DNA of 64,000 bases, taken from the NCBI RefSeq assembly GCF_020535405.1, contig NZ_CP085036.1:1240001-1304000 (forward strand), given 5' to 3'. How positions within the stretch are numbered: the first letter of the stretch is position 1; each line of letters opens with the position of its first letter. A program made the position numbers and the translations under genes. Origin of the DNA: Antiquaquibacter oligotrophicus (GTDB taxonomy: Bacteria; Actinomycetota; Actinomycetes; Actinomycetales; Microbacteriaceae). Under the pieces are notes generated by a model. The model searched no databases and was not told the origin of the DNA. It worked only from the letters and a program-made list of their open reading frames with translations. Shown in pieces: positions 8,459 to 17,067 of this stretch.

Positions 8459-10411
8459 TTACTCGTAGAGCGGGTAGGCGTCGTCCGGCGGGGCGTCGTC
8501 GAAGGGTGGGGCATCGTCGGGTTCCGGCGCGAAGCCCGCGACGGGAGCTGTCGCCGCCGGGGTTCCGGATGCCACGGCATCCCGCACCTGCGAGCCCGGG
8601 GCCTCCGGCTCCCGACCCGCAACAACCGCAAGCACGGCCTCACCGTACTGCTCCAGTTTCTTCTCACCGACGCCACTGATCTGCGAGAGTTCGGCGAGGG
8701 TTGTCGGACGAGTCACCGAGACCCCTCGAAGGGTCGCGTCGCCGAACACGATGTAGGCGGGAACACCTTGCGCCCTGGCTTCGCCGGCCCGCCACTCTCG
8801 CAGTTTCTCGAAGAGCGGCATCGCGTCGCCGGGAAGGTCGGCCGCGACCGCACGCCGGGCAGCCTTGGAGGGTCGAGCCGCCTCCCGGCGAAGCGGCACG
8901 GGGGTGTCACCCGAGAGCACGGAACCCGAGGTGGGGGTGATGACGAGCACACCGTATTCGCCCTGCACGGCGAGCAGCCCCCGCGCGAGCAACTGCCGCA
9001 CGACACCGCGCCACTCCTGCTCGCTGAGGTCCTGTCCGATGCCGTACGTGCTGAGCGCGTCGTGCCGCCCGCGTGTGATGCGGTCATTGGTTTTGCCGAG
9101 GAGGATGTCGATGATGTGACCCGCACCGAACTTCTGGTTACGCTCGCGCTCCAGGCGAACCACCGTCGACAACAGCTTTTGCGCCGGCACCGTGCCATCC
9201 CAGGTTTCGGGTGGCGCGAGGCACGTGTCGCAGTTGCCACAAGGCTCCGACTCCTGCCCGAAGTACTGCAGCAACTGCACCCGACGGCAGCCGATCGTCT
9301 CGCACAGCGCGAGCATCGAGTCGAGGTGCGCCGAAAGGTTGCGCCGGTGGGCCAGGTCGCCCTCGGACTGGTCGATCATGCGGCGTTGCTGCACAACATC
9401 CTGCAGGCCGTAGGCCAGCCACGCGGTGGAGGGCAGGCCGTCGCGACCGGCGCGACCGGTCTCCTGGTAGTAGCCCTCAACGGACTTCGGCAGATCGAGG
9501 TGGGCGACAAAACGAACATCCGGCTTGTCGATTCCCATACCGAACGCGATGGTCGCCACCATCACGAGGCCGTCCTCACGGAGGAAGCGCGACTGGTTGC
9601 GCGCTCGCACCCCCGAGTCGAGCCCCGCGTGGTACGGCAACGCCGTGATGCCGTTCTCCACGAGGAAGTCGGCCGTCTTTTCGACGGATGCCCGCGACAG
9701 GCAGTACACGATGCCTGCATCACCCGCGTGCTCGGTGCGCAGCAGCGAGAGCAATTGCTGCAGCGGCTGGGCCTTCGCTTCGATGCGGTACTGGATGTTC
9801 GGCCGATCGAAGCTCGACACGAACTGTTTCGCGGTGCCGAGGTCGAGGCGCTGGGCGATCTCCTTGCGGGTGGCCGCGGTCGCGGTGGCGGTGAGCGCGA
9901 TGCGCGGCACGGTTGGCCAGCGCTCGTGGATCATCGAGAGCCCGAGATACTCGGGCCGGAAATCGTGGCCCCACTGGGACACACAGTGCGCCTCGTCGAT
10001 CGCGAAAAGGGCGAGACGTCCGCGATCGAGCAGGTCGGCCGCAGCGCGCAGCCGCTCGGGCGCGAGATACAGGAGGTCAAGCTGCCCAGAGAGGAACGCG
10101 GCCTCCACCTCGCGGCGCGCCTCGAGACTCTGGGTGGAGTTGAGGTATGCCGCGCGCACGCCGACGGCGGCGAGGGTATCCACCTGATCCTGCATGAGCG
10201 CGATGAGGGGGGAGATGACGACACCCGTGCCCTCGCGTACGAGCGCGGGGATCTGGTAGCAGATCGACTTGCCACCGCCCGTCGGCATGAGCACGAGGGC
10301 GTCCCCGCCATCGACCACGGTCTGGATGATCTCGCCCTGCTGCCCGCGGAAGCTGTCGTACCCGAACGTCGTCTCGAGCACCTGCAGGGCGGGCGCTGTG
10401 GCAGACGTCAT
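8459..10411 (-). CDS. recQ: ATP-dependent DNA helicase RecQ
   Basis: 650 residues with the full RecQ plan. Walker A is PTGGGKSICYQ near residues 43-53; the Walker B region DEAHCVSQWGHDFRPEYLGL is diagnostic for RecQ. Motif VI is seen in YYQETGRAGRDG. The RecQ C-terminal zinc site uses GCRR near 375 and CGNCDTC near 397, and an HRDC domain (ALRGVSVTRPTTLAELSQI to LEQYGEAVL) lies near 555-600. It unwinds DNA 3' to 5' in recombination and replication-fork repair. The last ~25 residues are Asp/Pro rich (DDAPPFDDAPPDDAYPLYE), an acidic tail that may bind SSB or another partner. TAGGCT seven bases before the ATG fits a leaderless start. Confidence 0.95.
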   Translation of the reverse strand: MTSATAPALQVLETTFGYDSFRGQQGEIIQTVVDGGDALVLMPTGGGKSICYQIPALVREGTGVVISPLIALMQDQVDTLAAVGVRAAYLNSTQSLEARREVEAAFLSGQLDLLYLAPERLRAAADLLDRGRLALFAIDEAHCVSQWGHDFRPEYLGLSMIHERWPTVPRIALTATATAATRKEIAQRLDLGTAKQFVSSFDRPNIQYRIEAKAQPLQQLLSLLRTEHAGDAGIVYCLSRASVEKTADFLVENGITALPYHAGLDSGVRARNQSRFLREDGLVMVATIAFGMGIDKPDVRFVAHLDLPKSVEGYYQETGRAGRDGLPSTAWLAYGLQDVVQQRRMIDQSEGDLAHRRNLSAHLDSMLALCETIGCRRVQLLQYFGQESEPCGNCDTCLAPPETWDGTVPAQKLLSTVVRLERERNQKFGAGHIIDILLGKTNDRITRGRHDALSTYGIGQDLSEQEWRGVVRQLLARGLLAVQGEYGVLVITPTSGSVLSGDTPVPLRREAARPSKAARRAVAADLPGDAMPLFEKLREWRAGEARAQGVPAYIVFGDATLRGVSVTRPTTLAELSQISGVGEKKLEQYGEAVLAVVAGREPEAPGSQVRDAVASGTPAATAPVAGFAPEPDDAPPFDDAPPDDAYPLYE

Positions 10412-10443
10412 GCGTTCCAGCCTAGGCGCGCCCGCCGACGGCT

Positions 10444-11256
10444 TTAGGCGGTGGCTGCAACCGGGGGAAGCACCGCGGCTGTGGAGAAGAACGACCGCAA
10501 CTCTTCGCCCGAATCGAGGACACGCAGCGAGGGCCCGACGAACGGCGGCGACGTCACACGATTCGGGATGACGTGGCCCGCTCCCTCCAGGGTGACGAGG
10601 CGCACTCCGGGCCAGTCGGTACGTGTCACGGAGCCCTCGGTGGACTCGAGCGGGGCATCCGTCGTCGCGGAATATGCAGCCGCGGTCTCGCGCGCCGAGA
10701 GCACGTCACCCTTGCTGCGGCCGAGGAGACGCACGGTACCACCCGCGAAGGGCATGACCGGGTCGGCCGTGCCCTGGATGAGGAGAGTCGGGATGCTCTG
10801 ACGCAGGTCGTCGCCATATTCTCGGTCGCTCGGCACGGGGAGCCCCGCGGCGATGAGCATCGCGCCCGCGAGAGGTGTGTCGCTTTCGCGCAGGTACCGG
10901 TGCAACAGTTGCCCGCCGTTCGAGTAGCCGATCGCGATGACGGGTCGGCCGAACCGTTCGATCACGGACTCGACGAAGCCGACATCGTCGACGTTCTCCC
11001 GCTGGGCGGCAGAGGTCTGGATGCGCCGACCATCGTTCCACGCGCGGCGGTACCCGGTGAGGTACACGATGTCCGCGCCGAGTGACTCGGCCAGGTGGTC
11101 GAACGTGCCGCCACTGAAGCGCCGCATGGCCCGCGGATTCTGCGTCGTACCGTGCAGCGCGACGAGCAGCGGTGCGTCGGGATTCGGTGCGGAGGGCGCG
11201 ACGTGCACGTAGCTGCGTCGGCGCCCGCCGATCTCGAGGACTGTGGTCTGGGCCAT
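10444..11256 (-). CDS. Alpha/beta hydrolase, polyhydroxybutyrate depolymerase/LpqC-like esterase
   Basis: 270 residues, alpha/beta hydrolase fold. Visible features: oxyanion LVALHGTTQNP near residue 31, nucleophile motif GYSNGG with Ser112, acid in QGTADPVMPFAGG near 170, and His in GAGHVIPN near 226. This set resembles the poly(3-hydroxybutyrate) depolymerase/LpqC family, which cleaves ester bonds in polymers or acylated aromatics. No clear signal peptide is seen, so it is probably cytoplasmic. AGGAGAATC before the ATG is a good ribosome binding site. It diverges from a marR gene across two palindromic operators, so repression by that MarR protein, relieved by a ligand, is likely. Confidence 0.8.
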   Translation of the reverse strand: MAQTTVLEIGGRRRSYVHVAPSAPNPDAPLLVALHGTTQNPRAMRRFSGGTFDHLAESLGADIVYLTGYRRAWNDGRRIQTSAAQRENVDDVGFVESVIERFGRPVIAIGYSNGGQLLHRYLRESDTPLAGAMLIAAGLPVPSDREYGDDLRQSIPTLLIQGTADPVMPFAGGTVRLLGRSKGDVLSARETAAAYSATTDAPLESTEGSVTRTDWPGVRLVTLEGAGHVIPNRVTSPPFVGPSLRVLDSGEELRSFFSTAAVLPPVAATA

Positions 11257-11268
11257 GATTCTCCTATG

Positions 11269-11314
11269 CTTGAGTTACTCAAGCAGTGTTGCGTATTTGC
11301 TTGAGTTAATCAAG
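11269..11314. promoter_or_regulatory. Twin palindromic operators of the esterase-marR divergent promoter
   Basis: Two 15-bp palindromes, CTTGAGTTACTCAAG at 11269-11283 (perfect, 7-bp arms) and CTTGAGTTAATCAAG at 11300-11314 (5-bp perfect arms, near-perfect overall), have centres 31 bp apart, about three helical turns. They occupy the 71-bp gap between divergent starts. Dimeric MarR proteins bind palindromes of this kind, so autoregulation and control of the esterase are the obvious reading. Confidence 0.8.
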
Positions 11315-11327
11315 CAATGGAGTGTTG

Positions 11328-11765
11328 ATGCCCCTGTCGACGACGATCACTGCGGTGGAACGCATCGCCAGCGCGCACCGGGCAGCCGCCGTGCCCGTGC
11401 TCCACGAGGTGGGGCTCTCGGAGACGCAGGGCGCACTCCTGTGGGCCCTGGGCGGAAGCATCACCTCCGACCTGACCATGAGCGAGGCCGCCGCCGCGCT
11501 GTCGTGTGACGCCTCCAACCTCACCCTCCTCGCGCGGCACCTCGAATCGCTCGATCTCGCCGAACGGATCCCCGATCCCGCCGATGCTCGGCGCCGCCGA
11601 CTCACCCTCACCCAGCACGGCCGTGAGGTGGTCGAGCGGATGACGCGAGCCCTCGACGATGCGAGCCCGCTGCGAGCGCTCACCGACGCCGAGCGCGCAA
11701 CGCTCGACGAACTCCTCGCGAAGGCGATGGATCACGCAGCCGCCAGCAAGGACGACAATTACTGA
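11328..11765 (+). CDS. MarR family transcriptional regulator
   Basis: 145 residues with the winged-helix arrangement of MarR repressors: helices around MSEAAAALSCDASNLTLLARHLESL (recognition helix) and the wing containing DPADARRRRLTLTQHG. It should bind DNA as a dimer and respond to a small ligand. The ATG at 11328 is chosen because GGAG lies five bases upstream; GTG 11322 overlaps that site. It is divergent from the LpqC-like esterase with two palindromic operators in between, the usual layout for a MarR repressor and its target. The ligand is unknown. Confidence 0.88.
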   Translation: MPLSTTITAVERIASAHRAAAVPVLHEVGLSETQGALLWALGGSITSDLTMSEAAAALSCDASNLTLLARHLESLDLAERIPDPADARRRRLTLTQHGREVVERMTRALDDASPLRALTDAERATLDELLAKAMDHAAASKDDNY

Positions 11766-11827
11766 CATTTAGTTCATTAAATGTCAGCACTGTGTGCTTT
11801 ACTGACATTTATTGTTATAAATGTCAG
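11762..11827. promoter_or_regulatory. Two long AT-rich palindromes upstream of the Fic gene
   Basis: Palindrome 1 (11762-11787) is CTGACATTTA, six bases, TAAATGTCAG. Palindrome 2 (11802-11827) is CTGACATTTAT, four bases, ATAAATGTCAG. Arms are perfect over 10 and 11 bp and centres lie 40 bp apart. They are markedly AT-rich against the surrounding DNA and end 15 bases before the Fic start, so they probably cover its promoter as operators. The binding protein may be the Fic protein itself through its C-terminal winged-helix region. Confidence 0.75.
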
Positions 11828-11842
11828 TAGCGGGAGCGGAGA

Positions 11843-13039
11843 ATGTCAGAAGTTGTCCCCGTGACACCACTCACCTACGTCGAGGACGTGTGGACGGTGG
11901 CCCACCCCGAAGCAAGCAGAACCGTACGCCAGCGGGAGAACGGCCCGTACCTCAGGCCCACTGTTCCCGCGATCGCTCACCTGGTTCTCGACCTCCCGGG
12001 CGCCGTAGCGGCGAGCGTCGACGAGGCCACCCAAGAGTTGTCGCGGTTCGACACGTACGCCACCACTCGCCTCGGCGACGGAGAACTCGCCCCTATGTCG
12101 GCAATCCTCCTGCGAACCGAGAGCGCTTCCTCATCCCATATCGAGCAGATCACCGCTGGCGCCCGACAGATCGCCCTCGCCGAGCTGGGCGAGTCCACTG
12201 CGGAGAACGCAAACCTCATCGTGCGCAACACCCACGCGATGGAGGCCGCCCTCGCACTCGCGGACGACCTCGATGAGACGGGCATCCTGCAGCTGCACTC
12301 GGAGCTACTCGCCGACAAGCCCGAGTGGGCCGGACAGTACCGCGCCTCGCTCGTCTGGGTCGGAGGCTCCAAGTACGGCCCTCGAGGCGCAAGTCACGTG
12401 GGGCCATCGCACGACGACGTCCCCGCGTTGATGTCGGATCTCGTCACCTTCCTCCGGCGCAGCGACCTGCCCCCTCTCGTTCAGGCGGCGATCGCCCATG
12501 CGCAACTCGAGACCATCCATCCCTTCTCGGACGGCAACGGGCGCGCAGGTCGAGCTCTGGTGCACGCGGTCCTACGTCACTCCGGCATCGTGGCGCGCGC
12601 CACAGCACCAGTGTCAGCAGGGCTTCTCCGCGACACGGAAGGCTACTTCGACGCACTGACGAGCTATCGCGCCGGTGACGCAGCACCGATCATCGAAACC
12701 TTCGCGGCAGCTTCCCGGTTCGCCGCCCGCAGCGGCGTTGAACTGGTCGACGAGTTGCACACGCAAGTGCTCCTATCGGCTGAGTCGCTCGAGGGAATCC
12801 GATCGGATGCTGCCGCGCACCGCGTCATCCCGCTGCTCGTCGGCCAGCCGATAGTGACAGTGAAATTCCTGCGAGACGCGCTGCGGCTTCCCGAGCGTGC
12901 CGCGTTCCGCGCTGTGGAGACCCTCATGGAACGCGGGGTGCTGCAAGAGAGGTCAGGTCGGGCCCGGGGCCGGGTTTACCAGCACGCGGGCATCCTTGGT
13001 GTCCTCGACGACTACGCGGCCGAGCTTCGCCGCCGCTAG
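11843..13039 (+). CDS. Fic family protein (class II AMPylator) with C-terminal winged helix
   Basis: 398 residues. The catalytic loop HPFSDGNGRAGR (226-237) matches HxFxxGNGRxxR, so nucleotide transfer to a hydroxyl side chain, usually AMP, is expected. Near residue 97, SSHIE fits the inhibitory SxxxE helix placed before the Fic core in class II proteins, although the residue after Glu is Gln, not Gly or Asn. The last ~75 residues (VKFLRDALRLPERAAFRAVETL) look like a winged helix-turn-helix. A GGAG-type site precedes the ATG. Two palindromes lie directly upstream. Such proteins can act as self-limiting toxins or modify a gyrase/tubulin-like target; the target here is not evident. Confidence 0.9.
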   Translation: MSEVVPVTPLTYVEDVWTVAHPEASRTVRQRENGPYLRPTVPAIAHLVLDLPGAVAASVDEATQELSRFDTYATTRLGDGELAPMSAILLRTESASSSHIEQITAGARQIALAELGESTAENANLIVRNTHAMEAALALADDLDETGILQLHSELLADKPEWAGQYRASLVWVGGSKYGPRGASHVGPSHDDVPALMSDLVTFLRRSDLPPLVQAAIAHAQLETIHPFSDGNGRAGRALVHAVLRHSGIVARATAPVSAGLLRDTEGYFDALTSYRAGDAAPIIETFAAASRFAARSGVELVDELHTQVLLSAESLEGIRSDAAAHRVIPLLVGQPIVTVKFLRDALRLPERAAFRAVETLMERGVLQERSGRARGRVYQHAGILGVLDDYAAELRRR

Positions 13040-13057
13040 CCCGCTACCCTGTGGACC

Positions 13058-14485
13058 ATGTCCGCACCGAACCCGTTCCTCTACCTGCAGAGGCACGCCG
13101 ACGAGAATCCTCACGGCGTCTTCATTCACACTCCCACTCAGACGATCACGAACGCGGACGCGGTCGTCAACGTGAAGAAGATCGCCTACGAGCTCCGCCG
13201 TCTGGGCGTGGCTCCCGGCGACATCGTCGCCCTCGACCTTCCCGACCAGCTGAGCATCATGTTCACCGAGGCCGTTTACCACGAGGGCGGCATCAGCACG
13301 GTGATCCCGGATGGCGCGACGGTCGACCCGCGCGTCGGGGTGCGGTGGCTGTTCACCAATCGAGGAACGGCCGCGCCGAACGACGCCACCGCGGTGCTCG
13401 TCGATGCCCCGTTCCTCCAGCGAATCGAGCAGAACCCGTACGGGATACGTGCGAGCGAGCATACGATCGACACTCTCCGCATCGTGTTCTCGAGCGGCAC
13501 GACCGGTACACCGAAGGCGATCGCTCTGGGTCGGCGTATGGAGATGCTGATGGATGCCGCGCTCCCCCAGTGGTTCCAGGGCAGCCCGTACCTCTCACTC
13601 ATGGACACCGGCACCGTCGCGGGTATCGGTGAGTTCTTCCTGAGCATGAAGGCAGGCCAGCCGTTCCTCAGTGCGGGCGGTGCGAACCCGGAAACCCTCA
13701 TTCGCATGATCGACAAACATCAGGTGCGAACCCTCAAGGGCTCTCCAGCACAGGTGGTCGCGATCATCGACGAACTGGAGCGCCAAGGCCGCACCCTCCC
13801 GAGTGTGCAATCCGCTATGGTCGCCGGAACGGTCATGCCTCCGCAGGCCGCTGAACGTGCGCGACGCGTCTTCGAGGGATGCCTCGTGCTTACGAGCTAC
13901 GGATCCACAGAAGCCGGCGGCGCGACGATCAGGCCCTACGAGTCCGACGACCCCTTCGATGTCGGCCACGTACAGCCGGGGTCGACGATCGAAATCGTCG
14001 ACGAGGCCGGAGAGCTTGTGGCACCGGGCGAGGTCGGGGTCATCCGGCACCGCAGCCCGGGGATGGCCGAAGGCTACCTCGGCAACCCCGAGGCCACGGC
14101 CGAGGTGTTTCGCGATGGCTGGTTCTATCCGGGCGACCGCGGCTTCTTCCGCGAGGATGGCGGGTTAACGCTCGCGGGTCGCGACTCCGAGGTCCTGAAC
14201 GCCGGCGGCGTCAAGTTCGATCCAAATCTGCTCGATCACGCCGCACTCGACCACCCGGGTGTCACGGATGCCGCAAGCTTCACCTACACCTCAGGGTCGG
14301 GCCTCGCGCAGGTGGGTCTCGCACTCGTCGCGTCGGACGACGTCGACCCGAAGGCCGTCGTCGCCGACCTCAGGGCCACTTTCGGCGCTGCCGCCCCCGC
14401 GCTCGTTGCACGCGTCGACTCCATCCCGCGCAGCCGGACGGGCAAACCGTTGCGCCGCGAGCTCGCCGAGCGTTTCGGGCAGTAG
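13058..14485 (+). CDS. Class I adenylate-forming enzyme (acyl-CoA synthetase-like)
   Basis: 475 residues. The AMP-forming ligase core motif IVFSSGTTGTPKAIALG is clear, with SYGSTEAGG as the A5 region, YPGDRGFFREDGGLTLAGR as the A7/A8 hinge and RTGKPLRREL with the A10 catalytic lysine at the C-terminus. It activates a carboxylic acid with ATP and probably passes it to CoA. The N-terminal domain is somewhat short for a long-chain acyl-CoA synthetase, so a small or aromatic acid or a fatty acyl-AMP ligase role is also possible. TACCCT seven bases before the ATG suggests a leaderless message. A GC-rich terminator follows. Confidence 0.85.
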   Translation: MSAPNPFLYLQRHADENPHGVFIHTPTQTITNADAVVNVKKIAYELRRLGVAPGDIVALDLPDQLSIMFTEAVYHEGGISTVIPDGATVDPRVGVRWLFTNRGTAAPNDATAVLVDAPFLQRIEQNPYGIRASEHTIDTLRIVFSSGTTGTPKAIALGRRMEMLMDAALPQWFQGSPYLSLMDTGTVAGIGEFFLSMKAGQPFLSAGGANPETLIRMIDKHQVRTLKGSPAQVVAIIDELERQGRTLPSVQSAMVAGTVMPPQAAERARRVFEGCLVLTSYGSTEAGGATIRPYESDDPFDVGHVQPGSTIEIVDEAGELVAPGEVGVIRHRSPGMAEGYLGNPEATAEVFRDGWFYPGDRGFFREDGGLTLAGRDSEVLNAGGVKFDPNLLDHAALDHPGVTDAASFTYTSGSGLAQVGLALVASDDVDPKAVVADLRATFGAAAPALVARVDSIPRSRTGKPLRRELAERFGQ

Positions 14486-14499
14486 AGCAGCGAAAACGA

Positions 14500-14535
14500 C
14501 GAAGGCCGCAACCCTGTGACGGGCTGCGGCCTTCG
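14500..14535. terminator. Bidirectional hairpin terminator
   Basis: An 11-bp perfect stem (CGAAGGCCGCA at 14500-14510 with TGCGGCCTTCG at 14525-14535) and a 14-base loop lie between the convergent acyl-CoA synthetase and surface protein genes. No strong T-run follows, which is common in high-G+C actinobacteria. It could serve both strands. Confidence 0.75.
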
Positions 14536-14546
14536 CTGTGATTGGT

Positions 14547-15683
14547 CTAGCTCTGGCGACGCTTGCGTGCGGTGGCGGCGACGACGAGGCCGGCCCCCGC
14601 GGCGAGAATGCCGAGGGCGATCGGGAGGCTTGCGGCATCCGTCGTCGAACCGGTCGCGGCGAGGGTGGGAGCCCACGAGGCGTAGTAGGTGGTCGACTCG
14701 GTGAGCGGGGTGCTGAAGTCGACGGGGACGGTGAGCGCGGCATCCGCGAACCAGCCCTTGAACTCGAAGCCGGCAGCCTTCGGTGCAACGGGAGCAGTCG
14801 GAGCGAAGCCGGGGATGACCTCCTGGGCTGCGGGGGCGACACCCTTGCCGCGCACGTCGAACGTGAGGGTGACGGGCGCCGCGTTCCAGCGCACGAGCAC
14901 GACACCGTCGGCGCCCGCGCGGAGCTCCGCGGACTGCGTGGTGGTGAGGCCCCCACCACCGCCACCGCTGTTGGGTACCGCCGCGACGAGGCCGGTGCCC
15001 AGTGCGTCGATAGGGCCGCCGCCACCGCAGCCGGGGAAGCCCTGTGCGGTTGCCGAGCCGGCGGCGCCACCGCCACCGAAGCAACGGTCGTCGTTCTCGA
15101 AAAGTGATCCGGGTGCAACGAGCGAACTCACGATGACGCCATCGCCACCGTTGGCGACGTCGGCGTCACCGCCAGCTCCGCCACCACCAGCAAGAGTGCC
15201 CGAGTAACCCTCGTACTCGTTGTCACCGCTGTTGCCACCAATGTTGGAGCCCTCGGTAGTCAGCGCATCCGAGCCGTTGGCTGCCGAATCGGCGATCGAG
15301 CCGTTGTCGGCGGTGCTGATGCTGCCGCCCGCCGCGGCCACGGCGATGTCGATCTCGTCGGTCGAACCGCTGAAGTCGATGTAGGTGACCTGTCCACCGC
15401 CACCGGCGGCCGCGTAGCCTGCCGTGTTGACCTCGGGCTGGTCGGCACCCGAACCTCCGGCTCCCACCAGGAGAACTTCGAGCTGGGTCATCTCAGCGGT
15501 CGGTGTGAAGACGTTCTCCACGCCGTCCGTGTAGCTGAGCTCACAGATACCGGGCTCGACGAGCACGCCATCGAGACATGGCTCACCGGGGGCTGCCATG
15601 GCCGGGGTGGCCCCGAGGAAGAAGCTGGATGCGCCGGCGGTGGCGACGGCCGCGAAGGCGGCGGAAGTCTTGCGAACGTTCAT
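14547..15683 (-). CDS. Glycine-rich cell-surface protein with LAATG sorting signal
   Basis: 378 residues. A signal peptide (MNVRKTS, hydrophobic core, ATPAMAAPG cleavage region near residue 31) leads to a glycine-rich section (GAGGSG, AAGGGG, GGGGAGGDADVANGGDG, GGGGGG) from ~75 to 265. An InlB B-repeat/Flg_new-like segment follows (GFEFKGWFADAALTVPVDFS to TTYYASWAP). The C-terminus has LAATG, a hydrophobic helix and RKRRQS, a wall-sorting signal of the LAxTG kind used by actinobacterial sortase E. It should be exported and covalently attached to peptidoglycan. The role (adhesion or surface coat) is not known. It stands alone on its strand with a terminator after it. Confidence 0.82.
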   Translation of the reverse strand: MNVRKTSAAFAAVATAGASSFFLGATPAMAAPGEPCLDGVLVEPGICELSYTDGVENVFTPTAEMTQLEVLLVGAGGSGADQPEVNTAGYAAAGGGGQVTYIDFSGSTDEIDIAVAAAGGSISTADNGSIADSAANGSDALTTEGSNIGGNSGDNEYEGYSGTLAGGGGAGGDADVANGGDGVIVSSLVAPGSLFENDDRCFGGGGAAGSATAQGFPGCGGGGPIDALGTGLVAAVPNSGGGGGGLTTTQSAELRAGADGVVLVRWNAAPVTLTFDVRGKGVAPAAQEVIPGFAPTAPVAPKAAGFEFKGWFADAALTVPVDFSTPLTESTTYYASWAPTLAATGSTTDAASLPIALGILAAGAGLVVAATARKRRQS

Positions 15684-15864
15684 GTGTGGGAAAACTCCAG
15701 GTCAGGCTGTGCGGTCAGCCCCGAATGCGGATGCTTGAGTATGGCAGACCCACAGCACGCGCGATAGACACCAGGCCCGTGCAATTCGCGTGCAATGCCG
15801 GGCAGCTTGACCCCGTAGCGGAGCGCCGTCGAGGATGGCGGTGCGAGTAAAGGGGACTCCAGTG

Positions 15865-17067
15865 ATGAAGCGCGCCATCCGTTTTTCTGACAACGACGAC
15901 TTCGATTTCGACATTCGCACGGTGATCGGCAGTGCCGTCGAACGCGCAGCCGATATCGGCGAGGTGCTCGCCGCGACGTACGGCATCGCCAAAGGCGACC
16001 ACGATGCATGGTTTGCGGCGTGGGATGCCCTCGCCGCTCGCACCGCGGCGACCGCAGCGTCTTCTGCCGAGGCCGGCCACACGGTGAGCGCCGCGGAGGC
16101 CTACCTTCGCGCGAGCAACTACTACGGGGTCGCGGTGAACGCGGTCAGTTCGCTCAAGGAGTCGACCGAACTGGTGCCGACGTTTGAGAAACAGAAGGCC
16201 GCCTGGGAGGGTTTCATCGATCAGTCCCCGGCTGCCGAGCGTGTGGAGATCCCGTACGAGGGTTCGTCGCTGCCCGGGTACTTTTTCTCGGGCGGCGGCG
16301 GCCCCACCCTCGTGGCGGTCAATGGGAGCGACGGCTCGCTCGCGAGTGTGTGGTCCATGGTGGGAGGCCCAGCGCTGCGCCGCGGCTTCAACGTTCTCCT
16401 CTTCGATGGACCCGGCCAGCAGTCGCAGCTCTTCGAACACAATGTCCCCTTCCGGTTCGACTGGGAGGCCGTGCTCACCCCGGTCGTGGACTACCTCCTG
16501 ACACGCGACGACGTGGAGGAGGGCACCCTCGCCGTGTACGGGATCAGTCAGGCCGGCTACTGGGTAACGCGGGCGATCGCCTTCGAGCATCGGTTCGCCG
16601 CGGCGGTCGTCGACCCGGGAGTGGTGGATGTCTCCACATCCTGGACGGGTCACCTCCCGCAGAGCCTGCTCCACGTGCTCGACGAGGGTGACACCGAGAA
16701 GTTCGACCGCGACATGGCGTTCGGCATGAAGATATCGGCCGAGACCGGTCGCACGTGGGAGTTCCGCGCGCGGCCGTACGGCACGGAGGGCTACGCCGAC
16801 ACGATCACCGAGGTGCGCAAATACAACGCCACCGAAGTCGCCTCCCAGATCACCACGCCCCTCCTCATCCTCTCCCCCGAGGACGAACAGTTCTGGCCCG
16901 GCCAGGCGGAGCAACTCGCCGAACTCACCCCAGGTGTGTCCACCCTGCTGAGGTTCACCGCAGCGGAGGGAGGCGCCGGGCACTGTGAGCCGCTCGCGCG
17001 GGGTCTCGTGGCGCAGCGCGTGTTCGATTGGCTAGCGGGCCAGCTCAAGGAGTCGTCGCCCGCCTAG
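15865..17067 (+). CDS. Alpha/beta hydrolase (2,6-dihydropseudooxynicotine hydrolase/FrsA-like)
   Basis: 400 residues. An N-terminal helical part (~150 residues) precedes an alpha/beta hydrolase core with EGSSLPGYFFSGGGGPTLVAVNGSDGS, the nucleophile motif YGISQAGYW, and a late acid/His region (LILSPEDEQFWPGQA, GAGHCEP). The helical N-domain followed by the hydrolase resembles the pseudooxynicotine hydrolase/FrsA group, which cleave C-C or ester bonds. ATG 15865 is preferred over the in-frame ATG at 15835 because AAAGGGGA sits seven bases before it. Its 3' end overlaps the end of the convergent oxidoreductase gene by 23 bases. Substrate unknown. Confidence 0.8.
   Translation: MKRAIRFSDNDDFDFDIRTVIGSAVERAADIGEVLAATYGIAKGDHDAWFAAWDALAARTAATAASSAEAGHTVSAAEAYLRASNYYGVAVNAVSSLKESTELVPTFEKQKAAWEGFIDQSPAAERVEIPYEGSSLPGYFFSGGGGPTLVAVNGSDGSLASVWSMVGGPALRRGFNVLLFDGPGQQSQLFEHNVPFRFDWEAVLTPVVDYLLTRDDVEEGTLAVYGISQAGYWVTRAIAFEHRFAAAVVDPGVVDVSTSWTGHLPQSLLHVLDEGDTEKFDRDMAFGMKISAETGRTWEFRARPYGTEGYADTITEVRKYNATEVASQITTPLLILSPEDEQFWPGQAEQLAELTPGVSTLLRFTAAEGGAGHCEPLARGLVAQRVFDWLAGQLKESSPA

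Noticed and set aside
8408..10447. 679-codon plus-strand frame opposite recQ
   Set aside because: Shadow of recQ; no promoter or ribosome site and no recognisable motif.
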